64,000 bases of DNA from Acanthaster planci (lineage: Eukaryota > Echinodermata > Asteroidea > Valvatida > Acanthasteridae). Under the pieces are notes generated by a model. That model was not told the origin of the DNA and made no database searches. It was given only the letters and a program-made list of their open reading frames with translations. The position numbers and the translations under genes were made by a program. The number at the start of each line of letters is the position of its first letter. The first letter of the stretch is position 1. Positions 38,501 to 50,208 of the stretch are shown in pieces. The stretch is taken from NCBI RefSeq assembly GCF_001949145.1, contig NW_019091450.1:1658802-1722801 (forward strand), given 5' to 3'.

Positions 38501-40734
38501 AAGTTTTTTTCATTGCATAAGTTCCTTTCATGATCTTGTGACAATAAAATCTCACTGAAAACTCCCGAAGAATGTTTGTGTGTTTTGTGGTATGTTCCTC
38601 CACTGAAGGAGTCACACATGTGAAATGCTTGGTACAGAATCTTATGTTGCATCCTCAGATAAAGTTTTTGTTGATAAAATCTGCTACAGATGGAGGAGAT
38701 TCGACCACAGACTCCGATTGGATGGTTGGCTTCAAGGTATCATGGGACATTGAGACTCCAGGTGTCGCCATTCCCCTACAAACTGGGGAGTCCTACTTCA
38801 TGTTGGGAGATCTGAATGACACACACCAGCACTGTGTGGTGGCTGGCAGCCAGGCTAGGTTCAGCACAACTCACAGGGTTGCTGATGTAAGTCTTAGTGC
38901 TTTTGATAGCATACATGCATTGGCACTATGTGATGGGTGGTAGCCAAGCTAGGTTCAGCTCAAATGATGGAGTTACCGATGGAAGTGTGAAAGTGACTGG
39001 CTCATTAATTTACTTTCTTACAAATGTGGAGGAGTCACCCCCCCCAAAAAAAAATTCATTTAATGGTTTGAGAATACTAGACTGACAAGGAAACTATTGG
39101 AAATTTTCACAACAACCTCAAGGTATAAAATTGCAAACATCTGCAAAGTTTTGTAGATTTTGGTACATCTGCACTCTGCTACTTCGGGATCTTCTCAAAG
39201 CATATGACTGTTAGAATTTACCAGTCTTTTCTTTCAGTGCCAGCAGGGGACTCTCTCATACATCCAGCAGCGATGCCTGGAGGCTCTAGGTAACCTAAGT
39301 CAGTTGGAGAATGGCGAATATGAATTGAAATCATTTCAAGCTGGTCATCTTGATTTCACTGAAACTGTTCACAATGAGGTGAGTAACTTGTATGGACTTT
39401 ATGTGCAGGTTACTCACTATGATCATGGGGAAAGATATGAAACACACTTGAATGCCATCCCCACTGTGCACTGAATATCCATGGAGAGGCACTACGGGTT
39501 TGTGCGCATTAAGACGACAAGAATCAAGTGTATTCCACCACAGAAATCTGAATCATACCATGGTAGGGGACAAACCCAAAACTCATCTCCTAGCTGGCAA
39601 CAGGGCCTAATTAAGCCATCTATTGCATTGTGAGATTGTGTGAAAAAATAATCCTGAATGCAAACCCCTCCCAGTACAGGATGAAGTGGTTTTGGGGAGG
39701 ACCATGAGATGGCAGATACAACTTTACAGGAAGTCAGCAGTTTTGGAGAACATGATTTCAAGTTTGGGGTTGATTCTTAAACTTTGTAGGGATATTTAAA
39801 ATGTTTGTCTTTCCCTGATTAGTTAGATACTTTAATTATTTTCAAAGGGAGACACATTGTGTGTTCTCAGGCAAACGCACAGTACAGGATAAACAGACTC
39901 CATTGTTTGTGGTTTTCACATTGTAGGTGGAGTTTGAATGGCTGCGTCAGTTCTGGATGCAAGGATCAAGGCACGCTGCAGAGAGGGGGGGCTGGGTACC
40001 AGCTATGGAGTGCCTGGAGGCAGACTGGAATAAGATGGAACATATGGTAATATGGGAACCAGTGATAATATTGTGAAACTGCGCTTCATTGTAATATTGT
40101 CTATTTGTGGTTCTAGGGTGTATTTTTATTTATTTTTTTCCTGCCAGACAAAACTTGCAGTTGAAGAAGCAAATCGTCTTGGCCCTGAGGAAGGCTCCGT
40201 GATTGCTGAGGCCCTCCTCCCACATTTGAAGGAAAGACGGAAGTTGCGACAGGAGTGTCTCGACAAGTATGAAAGCTCCATCAGTGTTGTTCCCTCTATC
40301 TTGAACTGATGTCCAGTTATTTGTAGACTAGAAATCCATGTCTCCATTTCCTGTTTGCAAAGAATATGCTTGCTGTGACCTTTCCACGTCTGCATTTGGA
40401 TCTCATTTTGATTGATGTATTTAAAATTGCACGTAATAAAGGTGCCATTTAATACATTTTAATTCCTTGAGGAAATTATTACATCGTTTACCATGTCCCT
40501 TTTACTTTAATAACTTCATCTTTTCTCTTGTACAGGTTTCCACGTAGGCTCTTAGAGACCATTCATCGTGACTTCCTACCCATCCACAGGCCAAAGTGGG
40601 ACAATGATGACCCCTCTCAACCTTTGCCCTTTGACCTCAAAGGCATCATCCGGAAGATGAGACTGTTGTGCAATGGAAAGCGAATCAAGTCTCCCAGTGA
40701 CTCTGAAAGCTCCGACACTGGTTTACATAGCTGA
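35558..40734 (+). CDS. FTO: FTO alpha-ketoglutarate-dependent dioxygenase, complete, 8 coding exons
   Basis: Fe(II)/2-oxoglutarate dioxygenase of the AlkB family, which oxidatively removes N6-methyl from adenosine (m6A, m6Am) and N3-methyl from thymine/uracil in nucleic acids, mainly in the nucleus. Exons: 35558-35611, 37219-37296, 37552-38194, 38690-38886, 39238-39378, 39927-40046, 40148-40266, 40536-40734; all GT/AG with matching phases, giving about 516 residues (human 505). Iron ligands are visible as H238-M-D240 (SWHMDGNL) and H306 (THQHC). Cosubstrate residues are Y294, R315, S317 and R321 ([11 protein letters not shown]). The substrate-contacting Arg is R99 ([10 protein letters not shown]), and the FTO-specific loop follows NYMDPEDP. 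The C-terminal helical domain is present ([21 protein letters not shown]). Starts at 35522, 35558 and 35567 are in frame; 35558 or 35567 best matches the vertebrate N-terminus. Divergently transcribed from RPGRIP1L. Confidence 0.95.
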
Positions 40735-42481
40735 CAACTTGTTTTCTGTCAGTCCGCCTGATCCGACTGACCACCGCTATTCCCAAGCGAGGCTTTTACA
40801 GAGAATAGACCCTGTTCGGCACACAGCTGGAATATATTATGGTATTACCTAAGTTACTTTCCAGCCTCATTGACGTTATGTGGAGTTATGGACAGGGCGT
40901 AGTGAAGGCCTTTTCTCTGGGGAGGGGTGTGCTAGAGTCAATTTGCTGACTTGTAACTTGTTTGCTAACCTCGTGTTGTGTGAAATTTACAAAGTGCAGA
41001 AAATGGAAATCTGTGTACGCTATATTTTATGCTTCAGGGGAAGTGCCAACGGCCATTCGTGTATCGTTAATGTACCAATTTTGGATACATTTACGGACCA
41101 AAGTTCTGTTTGCCTCCGGGAATTAATTATTGGGAAGTGTTGTAACCCTCCACACCACCTCGGTTGCTATGCCCAATGGTCGTGGACACAAAAGAAGAAA
41201 AAAAAGAAGATCGGTCGAGCTGGCTTGCGCAGCATAGTGAGCAAGGTAAAAGACAGGTATTGTGGGTGTTCTTGGTTTGAATTCCAGTGGTCATTTTTGT
41301 TTCTGTATTTTTGTTTTTGTTTTTTCGAGTTTTTTTCCTGTTGGAAGAGATCAATTTTTGAAATTTTACTGCCCAAAATTTTACCACCCCAAAATTTTAC
41401 CACCCAAATTGGTAGCCCTGAAGTATGTTTTCTCTCAGGGCCAAAGCTCACTTCAGTGCGTTCTCAATCAGGTCATACCATTTTGGCTGTTCCAAACATG
41501 GACTGTCTTCTGTAGAAGCCTGGTACATGTATGTTAACAGCAGTGGGTAGTCGGTGTTGTAGTCAAGACTGCCTGAGACCAGACACAAGACCAGTCATAA
41601 GCAACAGTGTGAAAAGTACCAGTAGCACGCTTGTGTTGCAGTTCATTTGAATAGCTTGTGACTTAAATTCAGACTGGAGGTCTTGTGTTGGACTTTTGTC
41701 AGTCTCAAAGCCAGTGACTCTCCTGCCCATACACACGCAAAAACTGCCTGAAGATTCAACCATGATTCAACCCAGATTTTCTTGATAAAAATCGTTTAAT
41801 CACACATTGATTTTGCGCATGTATTATGATGTAATTGTGCTTGCTCCCCAGTTTCAAAGTAACCTTTAAATACATTCCCAAAACGTGTTAACTTCAACTG
41901 GTGAATTGAGCAAATGCGTTTTTTATGCATTTCCATTGCCCTGAAAATAAAGTGTCAAACATATTATGTCTTTACATGATTTGTACATCATTACAGATTA
42001 ACCTGAAATAATGCAGTTTCTGCATATACATATGTGTGCAAAAGGTGTTGGTACAACAAAAGCTTTTTATTCCGACACAATTGATAAGTACATGCTATCT
42101 GTGGTTGCTAAACAACATCTATAAATTAAAAATTTTGTATTTAACTTTGACCCATCATGGAGCAGAGTCCATCCGTAGCAGTAGCTTCTCTATCATTCAC
42201 GAGTGGAAATTTGCCACGTGTTGATCAGCCATTGTATGTTATTGTCAAAGACTTAAGGATCCAGGATTTGTAGATAAGAAATCTTGCAGCTATCCGATGA
42301 TGACTACTAATACGCTGTCAACTGGCATCGCCAACTTAATTCCATCATTAGCCTCATACACAGTAAATAAATGAATTGTGATTGCTGTGTTTAATTTTGC
42401 TTTGACGCTTGGGCTAAATAAACAAATGGTGTCAGTTAACTGTCGGCTGTTGTTAAAATTAAATGAGGTCTGTGAGCGAAT
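40735..42481. other. FTO-aquaporin intergenic region
   Basis: No coding sequence is recognised. It should contain the FTO 3' UTR; an AATAAA is at 41946-41951, though closer unrecognised signals may be used. Three copies of an ACCACCCCAAAATTTT-like 15-17-bp unit lie at about 41370-41410. The 211-residue open frame at 40880-41515 has low-complexity F/C-rich translation and no family resemblance, so I do not call it. Confidence 0.5.
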
Positions 42482-44426
42482 ATGGACAGGATTCGTGCAA
42501 GATTTCGCGGAGTTAATGCTGAGACAGTGTTTCTGTCTCACTATGAGCCGCCGGATGGGTCGCAGTCTGGTCGTCGGCGACGGGTCGTCTTCGAGAAGGT
42601 GGTTGGGAATTTGCTCTTGTGGCGTGCAGTCTTCACCGAATGCCTAGCGGTCTTCCTCTTCGTGTTCTTGGGGACTGGGTCCTCGGTGGCCTGGCCAGGA
42701 GCCAATGCTCCCAGCAACCTCCACATCTCGCTGTCCTTCGGCCTGGTCATCGGTTCTCTTGTGCACTGCTTTGGTGAAGTGAGCGGGGCGCACCTCAACC
42801 CTGCCGTCACGCTGCCGCTCGTTGTGTACCGAGAGCTGAGCGTGGTGCGCGGGTTGCTCTACATTGGCGCTCAGTGTCTTGGCAGTTACCTGGGCGCGGC
42901 CTTGCTCCGAGCGGCCACGCCTGCGGACCCTCGGTACAACGCAACCCTGGGATGCACCTTGCTTGGAGAGCACATTTCAGTAGGACAGGGGTTTGCTGTG
43001 GAGCTGATTGTCTCGCTCCAGTTGATTTTCACTGTGTTCATGACGACAGATCCACAAAGAAAAGACGACAGAATCTCACCTGCGCTGGCCATAGGTGTTT
43101 CTGTGGCAGTTGGCTTACTAATCGCGGTAAATCAGTATAAAAGTGTATTTTCTGTTTAAGTTGAATTTAATTAAAGTGTTGCAATTTTGGTTGAATGTAG
43201 TTTTTTATTTTTTTTCTCAACAACATTATTGTACACAAACATCGCATAATTTCTTCTTATCGGCACCAAATAGTGATTTTTTGATACAGTATTGTTATAA
43301 ATCGCAGATTTCAAATATTCAATGCATGTGTTGTTGTTTTGCAACGGAACTTTAAACCAGACTATCGTCTTTTTATTTATTTTGCTCTTCGGGTATTGCA
43401 GTGGAAATCCATTCATGTACCGTCATGTTGTTGACTTTGCTCTTTGTTGATTGACCAGGTTCCATTCACTGGCGCCAGTATGAATCCGGCACGGTCCTTT
43501 GGCCCAGCCTTATCAGCGGGTAATTGGAGTAATCACTGGGTAAGTACTCCAACTCTTCTGAAGGCAATAATGAAACTACCGACCCCCAAAACTCGTAAAT
43601 GCACCTTGTTTACGCGATATGATTCTTTCCCGTTTTCCTGAAGGCAGCAAAATCCGACATTTGTGTCAGTATTGTCTGAAGAAGATATAGCTGCATGGAG
43701 ACATAAAAGGTTTTAAAGAGGTATTGAGAACGTAACTTAGTTTCCGAGCTGGGTGTTTCCTTTTTTTACAATGTGACTGGCAATCAACAGAAGAGAGCTG
43801 GTACTTGGCAAATTTCCCAGAACTCTCCCAGATACGACAATTTCTATTTACACACTTCTTCAAAAATTATCTTTATAATGGCAAGGAAGCGTGCAGTAGA
43901 CCCCAATTTTATTCAGATTACCACAGAATAAGATTTGCCATTCGACAAATGACAAAATTACGGAAAGCCATCTCCCTGTTGTTGTTCTTATTATTATAAC
44001 AAACTAATAAAAAAGAAATCAGGAAATAGCTTCTTATAAAAAAAAAGATCTAACGAGAACTTGGTTTGTCGGGAGAATTCCTGTTTAGGATTTAAAAAAA
44101 TCATAGTGTCAAGGATGGTCATTCGGAGGACAAGTCTTTCGTTTGTTCTCTTTGAATGCTGTCAGGTGTACTGGGTTGCTCCGCTCTTGGCCGGTTTGAT
44201 AGCCAGCACCGTCTACCGTCGGCTCTTCGCTCCGGGCACCCTCACCCAGAAGCAGACCCAGGCCAACCAGCGACAGGTTCAGCGTGTTGAGGAGGAAAGT
44301 GACACGGGCAGCACGCTCGAGAACACTCTGGGGGCCGCAGACGAGAGAGTTGCTCTGACCTCGCCTGCCGTTGCACTTAACAACAATAATATCCTCTCTG
44401 GTTCGCACATCATCACTGATGTTTAG
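42482..44426 (+). CDS. Aquaporin (AQP1/AQP4-like), complete, 3 exons
   Basis: Major intrinsic protein forming a six-helix membrane pore. Exons 42482-43126, 43459-43539 and 44166-44426 join in phase to 328 residues. The first NPA is at N106-P107-A108 ([10 protein letters not shown]) and the second at N224-P225-A226 ([12 protein letters not shown]), followed by the pore Arg R227. Six hydrophobic segments are visible, from [20 protein letters not shown] to [17 protein letters not shown]. The second exon reads very like vertebrate AQP4 ([13 protein letters not shown] then NWSNHW). The selectivity filter is F86, L212, A221, R227: the histidine usual in water-specific channels is leucine here, and the mercury-sensitive cysteine of AQP1 is alanine. 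The cytoplasmic tail ends ITDV, a class I PDZ-ligand pattern. The start is the first ATG before the first helix, preceded by a basic N-terminus. Subfamily is not certain. Confidence 0.93.
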
Positions 44427-44713
44427 CCCTTATGATGTTTTTCCTGGAGAATCAATCATGAGAGAATAAGGGAAATTAAAGAATGACAGAGAGCATTTTC
44501 CATTAAAACGACTGCCTGTTTCATGAAAGAACTCCACACTACAATCGTGCTCTTTTCTGCGTGGCTTATGAGTAGTGAAACGTCTGTTTAAAAATGATTA
44601 CTGTCTGTGGGATTAGTACTGGACTTCCGTCAGCCGATTTTCTCCAACAAAGGTTGGTTACGAGAGACGGGGCGAATCGTACAAATTCTTATCTGGTTTC
44701 AACTGCCACGATG

Positions 44714-44719
44714 AATAAA
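44714..44719 (+). promoter_or_regulatory. Candidate aquaporin polyadenylation signal
   Basis: AATAAA about 290 bp after the aquaporin stop codon; a second copy lies at 44798-44803. Confidence 0.4.
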
Positions 44720-45979
44720 TTCCTTGTTCCGATTGATCCTGCAGATATAGAAAAACTGAAGAGTGGAGCTTAAGATAGAAGGCCCCAGCTTGTTGGAAAT
44801 AAAGCGAAAGTTAACTTCATTCAGAGACGGCAAATATATACGAACGAAATGTTCAAGGCAAGCATCCTGGGCATGTATTGCGTTATTTGCTGATGTGTGG
44901 ACGCGTATACGCTTCGATCGTAAAAGTTGCGTTTTCTTCCTAAAGCTAGTCGAAATGAGGATTACAGTATACAGTGGAATTATTATTGAGTTGTTGTTTT
45001 TGTGGCCTCGCTGTTCTTCTATTCTTAATTTGGCGCATTCTAAACCTTTTTGTATTTGGTTGTGTTGTTTTTGAGTAAAGTGTTTGGAAGAATTAAGAAG
45101 GTCTTAATAGAGCTAACGGATATTTTATTAGTTCAAGTAATGATTGCATGTTTGAAGGTTATTTTCTTGATGGCTTAATTGCTTTTGGTTTTACTTTCGA
45201 TTGTTTCGATCTGATTTCCTCTGCCTTTGAGTTGAATGGATGAGAGTGCGATATTGTTATTATTATTTATTCATGCCAATTCTTTTTCATCACATACAAG
45301 ATGGGCATTGGAGAGGCGAAAGCGATAACAATCACTGTGGCCAAAGACCTGCCACTCCACATCAAGTTGTGTATAGAGTAAATAACTTTAAATAAATATA
45401 CTTATATATAAAAGTATTTGAAGCCAAAAGTTAGAGCTTAAAAATATTTAAACGTAAAAAGAAAAGGGATCACTGGAAATGATCAAAGATATAAGCAATT
45501 AAATATAAAATTTAATAAGTTAAATGAATAAGCAATTAATAATAATGACACAATAAATAAGGACATAATAAATAGTTTAAATACAAAATAATACCGTGTA
45601 AGAGAACAGTAGGTAAGTGTACAATAAATGTAATGAAAGTGTAAAGGATAATTGGCAAACAGGAGGCTGAAATAGTACTTAAAATGAGAAGACGAACTTC
45701 TGCTCCTCATCAAGGTAAGAGTACAGTAAATACATAAAAAATATAGGTAAGAATATATAAAAATAAAAATACATTAGAACATATGAATATTCGATATAAA
45801 AGAAATAACAGGAGATGACTCGCTGGAAATGAATAAAAGCAGAAATAAAAAAGGAAAGGGATAAAAATGATGTAAGAAATTGATTGAATTAAGTAAGTAA
45901 GGAGTTAACAATAAAGACATAATAAATACAAAAATACATGCACAAGATAAATATACGACACATCAGAAAAAAATGTAAC

Positions 45980-48540
45980 TGACAATCGGCAGAAGGGAGG
46001 CACAATTACATGTCATAAGCTTTACATGTACATGCAATATAAATATGGGGTTGGGATTTATGAAAAGAACACTGTTTCGAAGAGTGGGAAGAAACGTTAA
46101 AAAAGGCTGTAAAACAATAGCAATGCGAACGTGTTCAGGGAGAGTTGACCAAAGACGAAGGAGAGCATGGAAATAAAATAAATGCAGGTGCTGAAACAAA
46201 ACATCGTGAACATTCAACAATATTGAACCCAAACTTGGCGACAAACGAGAGAACAGCATAATTACGACGACAAGATAAGTTGGACCAACCCAGAGTTTCT
46301 AACCTGTCAGGGTAACTCATCACACCACGCTTCTGACTAAGAATAAAACGAGTCGCACGTTTTTGAACTTACTCCAAATTGTCAACCTGCTTTCTTGTCT
46401 GAAGAAGCCAGGCAGGTAGACCATACTGCAATATATGGGAAGGACGAAAGCTTTATACCGTGAAAGTTTTGCTGAAGCAGAAGAGTTGAAGACAATGGTT
46501 TTGATGAGAGCAAGAGTGCGATTTGCAGAGGAAATTACAGACTTAACATGATCGTTCGAAGATAGCTGAGTATTCAGAGTGACTCCAACTAGTCCAAGAT
46601 ATTTGACCGATTGTAGGCTGTCAGTGGGATACCTTAAAAAATTAAGAAGGGAGGGATGTGTGTCGTTTACGGGAGATGTGCATAAGTTTGGATTTACTAC
46701 CATTGAAGGTCAAACCGTTAGAACATTCCAAACACTCAGCTTATCAAGGTCCTGCTGGAGAGTAGAAACATCAGAGCGAGCATGAACTTTACGGTACAAT
46801 AGTATATCACTAGCGAATGAAGTACAATCAGAATTAATATTATGGGCGATGGCATTGACGAACATGTTAAAAAAGAAGAGGTCCACGTACGCTGCCCTGT
46901 GGAATGCCACACTCCACCGCACATCACTCCGAGGTATAAGGTAGAGAGTTTGCGGATACACCACGTGGAAAATATCTCTTTTGAGTATGTGTGGTCCTGA
47001 AAGAACCGGTTCCTCGACGTTTCGGACAGTGAGTGCTCTGTCCGTCTTCAGGACTGACGCGATCCAACTGTGCTGCTGCTTGTATGCTGTGGGTGATCAC
47101 TGAGGCGTGGGAATTGGAATTCAAGCTATCTGGGTACTGGGACATGAAGGCGAGAACTGTTTTGAGAGTTGCTGTGGCTGCTCACTGGTGCGTGTCGCAG
47201 TTGGTGTTGGGGTGTTGGAGAGAGCGCCGGGTACAGGGGACCCATGTGGCACCGAAGGTTGGGAGTCCCTGGGTACAGGGGACCCGTTAGACAGGAGGGG
47301 GCGCCCTATCAAATGGCATCAAGCCCATCTCATCGCTAGCATCGAACAATGGCACCCCTGACATATCCGCGAGGCCATTGAAATCTTCAAGAACAAGACA
47401 GTCCCCCAAGTCATCGACTACAACATTAGTGATATCTGTAAACCCTCTACCTTATGGTATTCCACATGCAAACCTTAAAGAGCTACTCCGAGGTTTGTCC
47501 AAAAAAAGTTACTCACTGGAGACGGCCCACCAAGAAATCCGATCCTTCATCCACCTCCAGAGAGGCATGCGGTCAAATGTTTTACTCATGTCAAGAAATC
47601 TATTCTTGGTGGGTTACGCTGGTCAATAGCAGATGGCCATGTGTGATACACGCTGAGCAACTATGTGACACATGACCTACGGGGAATAAATCCATCTTGA
47701 TAGGTAGACATTAGACAATTGTCCTGTAAATGAGACTAAGAAAATTATCTGAAATTATTCTCTCCATGATTTTACAGTGCATGTGAGTGCAACAGGGCGA
47801 TACTTTGTCAATTTGGAACGGTCACCAGATTTAAAAACTGGGGTAATGTTTGCAGTCTTCCATGCATGAGGAAGTCTGCCACAGGAAATGGAACTGGCGA
47901 AGATTCTGCACAAAATTGGTAAAATCATGTCAACAGTATTACGTAAGAATCTCACACCAATTCCATCTGGCCCGGGAGCCTTCCCCAATGGCAGGGAACA
48001 AATAATCCTGTATATACTATCAGCAGAAAAGCAGAGACTGTCAATAGGGAAATCACAAGTGATTCAACAGGTATACAATTTGGTCCAGAAAAAAACAGAG
48101 GCAAAGTAGATATTAAAGGCAGAAGCTATCTCCTGTGGATAAGAAAGGAGGTTATCACCATGTTTAAATGACAGTGGAGTAGGGGACCGTTTTCTGCTTC
48201 TAACAAAGGACCAGAATCTTTTTTATTGTCCTTAGAGAGAAATAAATTATCAACGTAAGTTTTGTAAACTTTGCGAGTAAGGGATTTTAAACGGTTGCGA
48301 ACAGTCTTGTAGGTTTCACAGGCTGCTAGACCGGACATCGCGATGCATCACGATGCATCGTGGCTCTTTTGAATAGACGGCGCTTTTGTCCACACAAGTG
48401 CTTTATTTCGGCATTAACCCAAGGGAAGTTCTTCTTTCTGGATTTTGCCAGTTTCACAGGCAGGGCATCTTTCAGAGCTGCATCAATAATGTCAAGAAAA
48501 CCATCCCATGACTGGTTAATGTCAGTCTATTGATGAACAA
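45980..48540 (-). mobile_element. Decayed non-LTR retrotransposon (jockey/CR1-like), reverse transcriptase remnant
   Basis: Minus-strand reading gives, in order: PWVNAEIKHLCGQKRRLFKR (48.4 kb, pre-RT region), TVRNRLKSLTRKVYKTYVDN (48.3 kb), GKAPGPDGIGVRFLRNTVD and WKTANITPVFKSGDRSKLTK with YRPVALTC (47.99-47.76 kb, early RT motifs), DLFPVGHVSHSC with DMSKTFDR (47.7-47.4 kb), then FASDILLYRKVHARSDVSTL and VKYLGLVGVTLNTQLSSNDH (46.9-46.3 kb) and a C-terminal LWSTLPEHV block. The catalytic F-A-D-D motif reads F-A-S-D, and there are several frameshifts and stops, so the element is dead. It is split at about 46.97-47.4 kb by unrelated repeat sequence. The clade is approximate. Confidence 0.85.
46970..47400. 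mobile_element. Repeat inserted in the LINE, possibly Penelope-like
   Basis: This GC-richer segment interrupts the reverse-transcriptase frame. On the minus strand it carries the CTGAAGACGG...CCGAAACGTCG signature often seen at the ends of Penelope-like elements. Two copies of GGTACAGGGGACCC lie about 50 bp apart (near 47230 and 47275). A plus-strand frame around 47310-47410 (IEQWHP, then IREAIEIFKNK) resembles the tail of GIY-YIG regions. The two hints disagree in orientation, so identity is tentative. Confidence 0.35.
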
Positions 48541-50038
48541 ATCCCAAGGAGCATATTTCAGTAAGCAGTTGAGGTGATCTACTGATGGCGGGTCATAGCT
48601 CAGGAGAATTTTCCTGAGAGCTGAAGGAAGAGGTATAGAGAACGGCTACAGTTGAGGGTTATTTGAGATACACTGCGTGCATGATCACTGCAGACAGGGT
48701 CCGGGCACTGTTTCTATGTGAGAAATGTGGTACCGGGGAGTAATGCAGAACACGAGATCTATTTATGGAGCCGGTGGAGTTTGAATTAAGTACTCGGACG
48801 AGTAATGTCACTGACCAGCTGATAAGATAACTATACGTGACCTGTCACCACAAAATGAGCTGAAAGTCAGAATTTTCAAAAACTGAGATATTGGTATTTT
48901 TGAATTCAGCAGAAAGAGAGCTTTCCAATGGTATGTAGGCCTACGTGGAACACTCAGGGTAAAAGTATAAGGTGACAATGTGTTATGGCATTATTCTGGT
49001 AGCTTTGCGTCTTTGTTTCTGACTTTGTTTCAACATTTCTAACAAGGCACGAATAAAGCTATTGTATAAATTGCTGAGAAAATAACATTTGTTGGAACTA
49101 AATAGGAGACGGGTTACTCTTTCCAAGTATTTCTACAAAACCCCAAATTGACCTCCACTTCAATATGACTTTGAACTCTCAAATAGGAAAGAGCGCGGGA
49201 TGCAACTTTACTCCCATTTCGCCGTGACAGCTCACATATACCTGTTGCACAAAAGGTCACTTAACCTAGCATCCGAGTCGGGTCAATATTGATGCTACAT
49301 GTAGGCCAATGTAAAATGGAAAAAAATTACATTACAAATTCCGCGTTTGGGCTGTCACAGAATTCCGAATTTCCATGATAGAATGTCAAGTCATCTGTTC
49401 CAAGCCATTTATAAAGGACATTAAATCATACTACATGTATGTAATTATAATGAAATTCCTATCATCTCCGTAACACAGTAAGCTGGGTGGCTCGCTGTCA
49501 CGTAGCTTTCTAGTGGGGAGGCACAAGGGGGAACCAGCATCTTATTGGGACACTCGGGCGGCTGAGTGGTATGGTTTTTAGGGGGAAAGCTTTTTTTGTT
49601 CAATATCCATTCATCTGTTTTTTAACTGGGAGCGCCTGCCTCGGGTGCAACGGGAATTTATGATGGTGACCTTGTTTGGTTAACATAAATTACTAATGTA
49701 CGTACCATTTCCTCATCTGTGATTGTACACACGTTTAATATTAATCATTCCGTGGTCACGTCAAGGTTTATCAAAATTATAGCGGCATTGTAATAAGCTG
49801 ATTATGCAGAGTGCAAAGTCGGCTGATCGAGGTCACAGGCCAAAGAATGATATTGCAACGTTACACAGCAAGCTGCGTGGGAGAATCGCACGATGCCAAA
49901 AATAGTCTTTGGAGTCATCGTCTCGTTGTGCACAGGTAGCACACTAGTAGTAGCAGGTAGTTCCCCGTGATAATCATCAGCTGAAGAAGGTTGGCTGGAA
50001 AAATCCAAGGGGCATCATTTTTTCAGTGCAAAACCGCC

Positions 50039-50208
50039 GAGGTTGGTTGTAGTTCTTCCGAGCTAGCAGCTCATCGGGGATGACACAGCGGGGACAGACC
50101 CACAACAAACGCAGCCGCTCCTTCAGCAGAACCAGGGAGGCAGTGCACTCCGTCTAGCGAACAGCTTCAACAAGTGTCTCGAAAATTTCTACGAGATTAT
50201 AAACGAAG
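50039..50208 (+). promoter_or_regulatory. PMT 5' UTR / promoter-proximal region
   Basis: GC-richer sequence just before the PMT start codon, followed by a good donor (ATG-TCA-GAT-G then GTAAGT). It is the likely first-exon UTR. No TATA box or other clear element is seen, and the boundaries are inferred. Confidence 0.4.

Larger units (their letters stand above)
45265..50038. other. Intergenic region rich in dead retroelement sequence
   Basis: Between the aquaporin and PMT. It holds the LINE remnant (45980-48540), its AT-rich flank with two diverged direct copies of an AATAAATAAGGACATAATAAA-like stretch (about 45465-45680 and 45815-45950), and from 48.6 to 50.0 kb sequence in which I see no gene apart from a short C-rich repeat copy. 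Confidence 0.6.

Noticed and set aside
40148-40309. TGA at 40307-40309 as the end of FTO
   Set aside because: A donor at 40266/40267 joins in phase to 40536, restoring the conserved C-terminal block [10 protein letters not shown]. The early stop is kept only as a possible intronic isoform.
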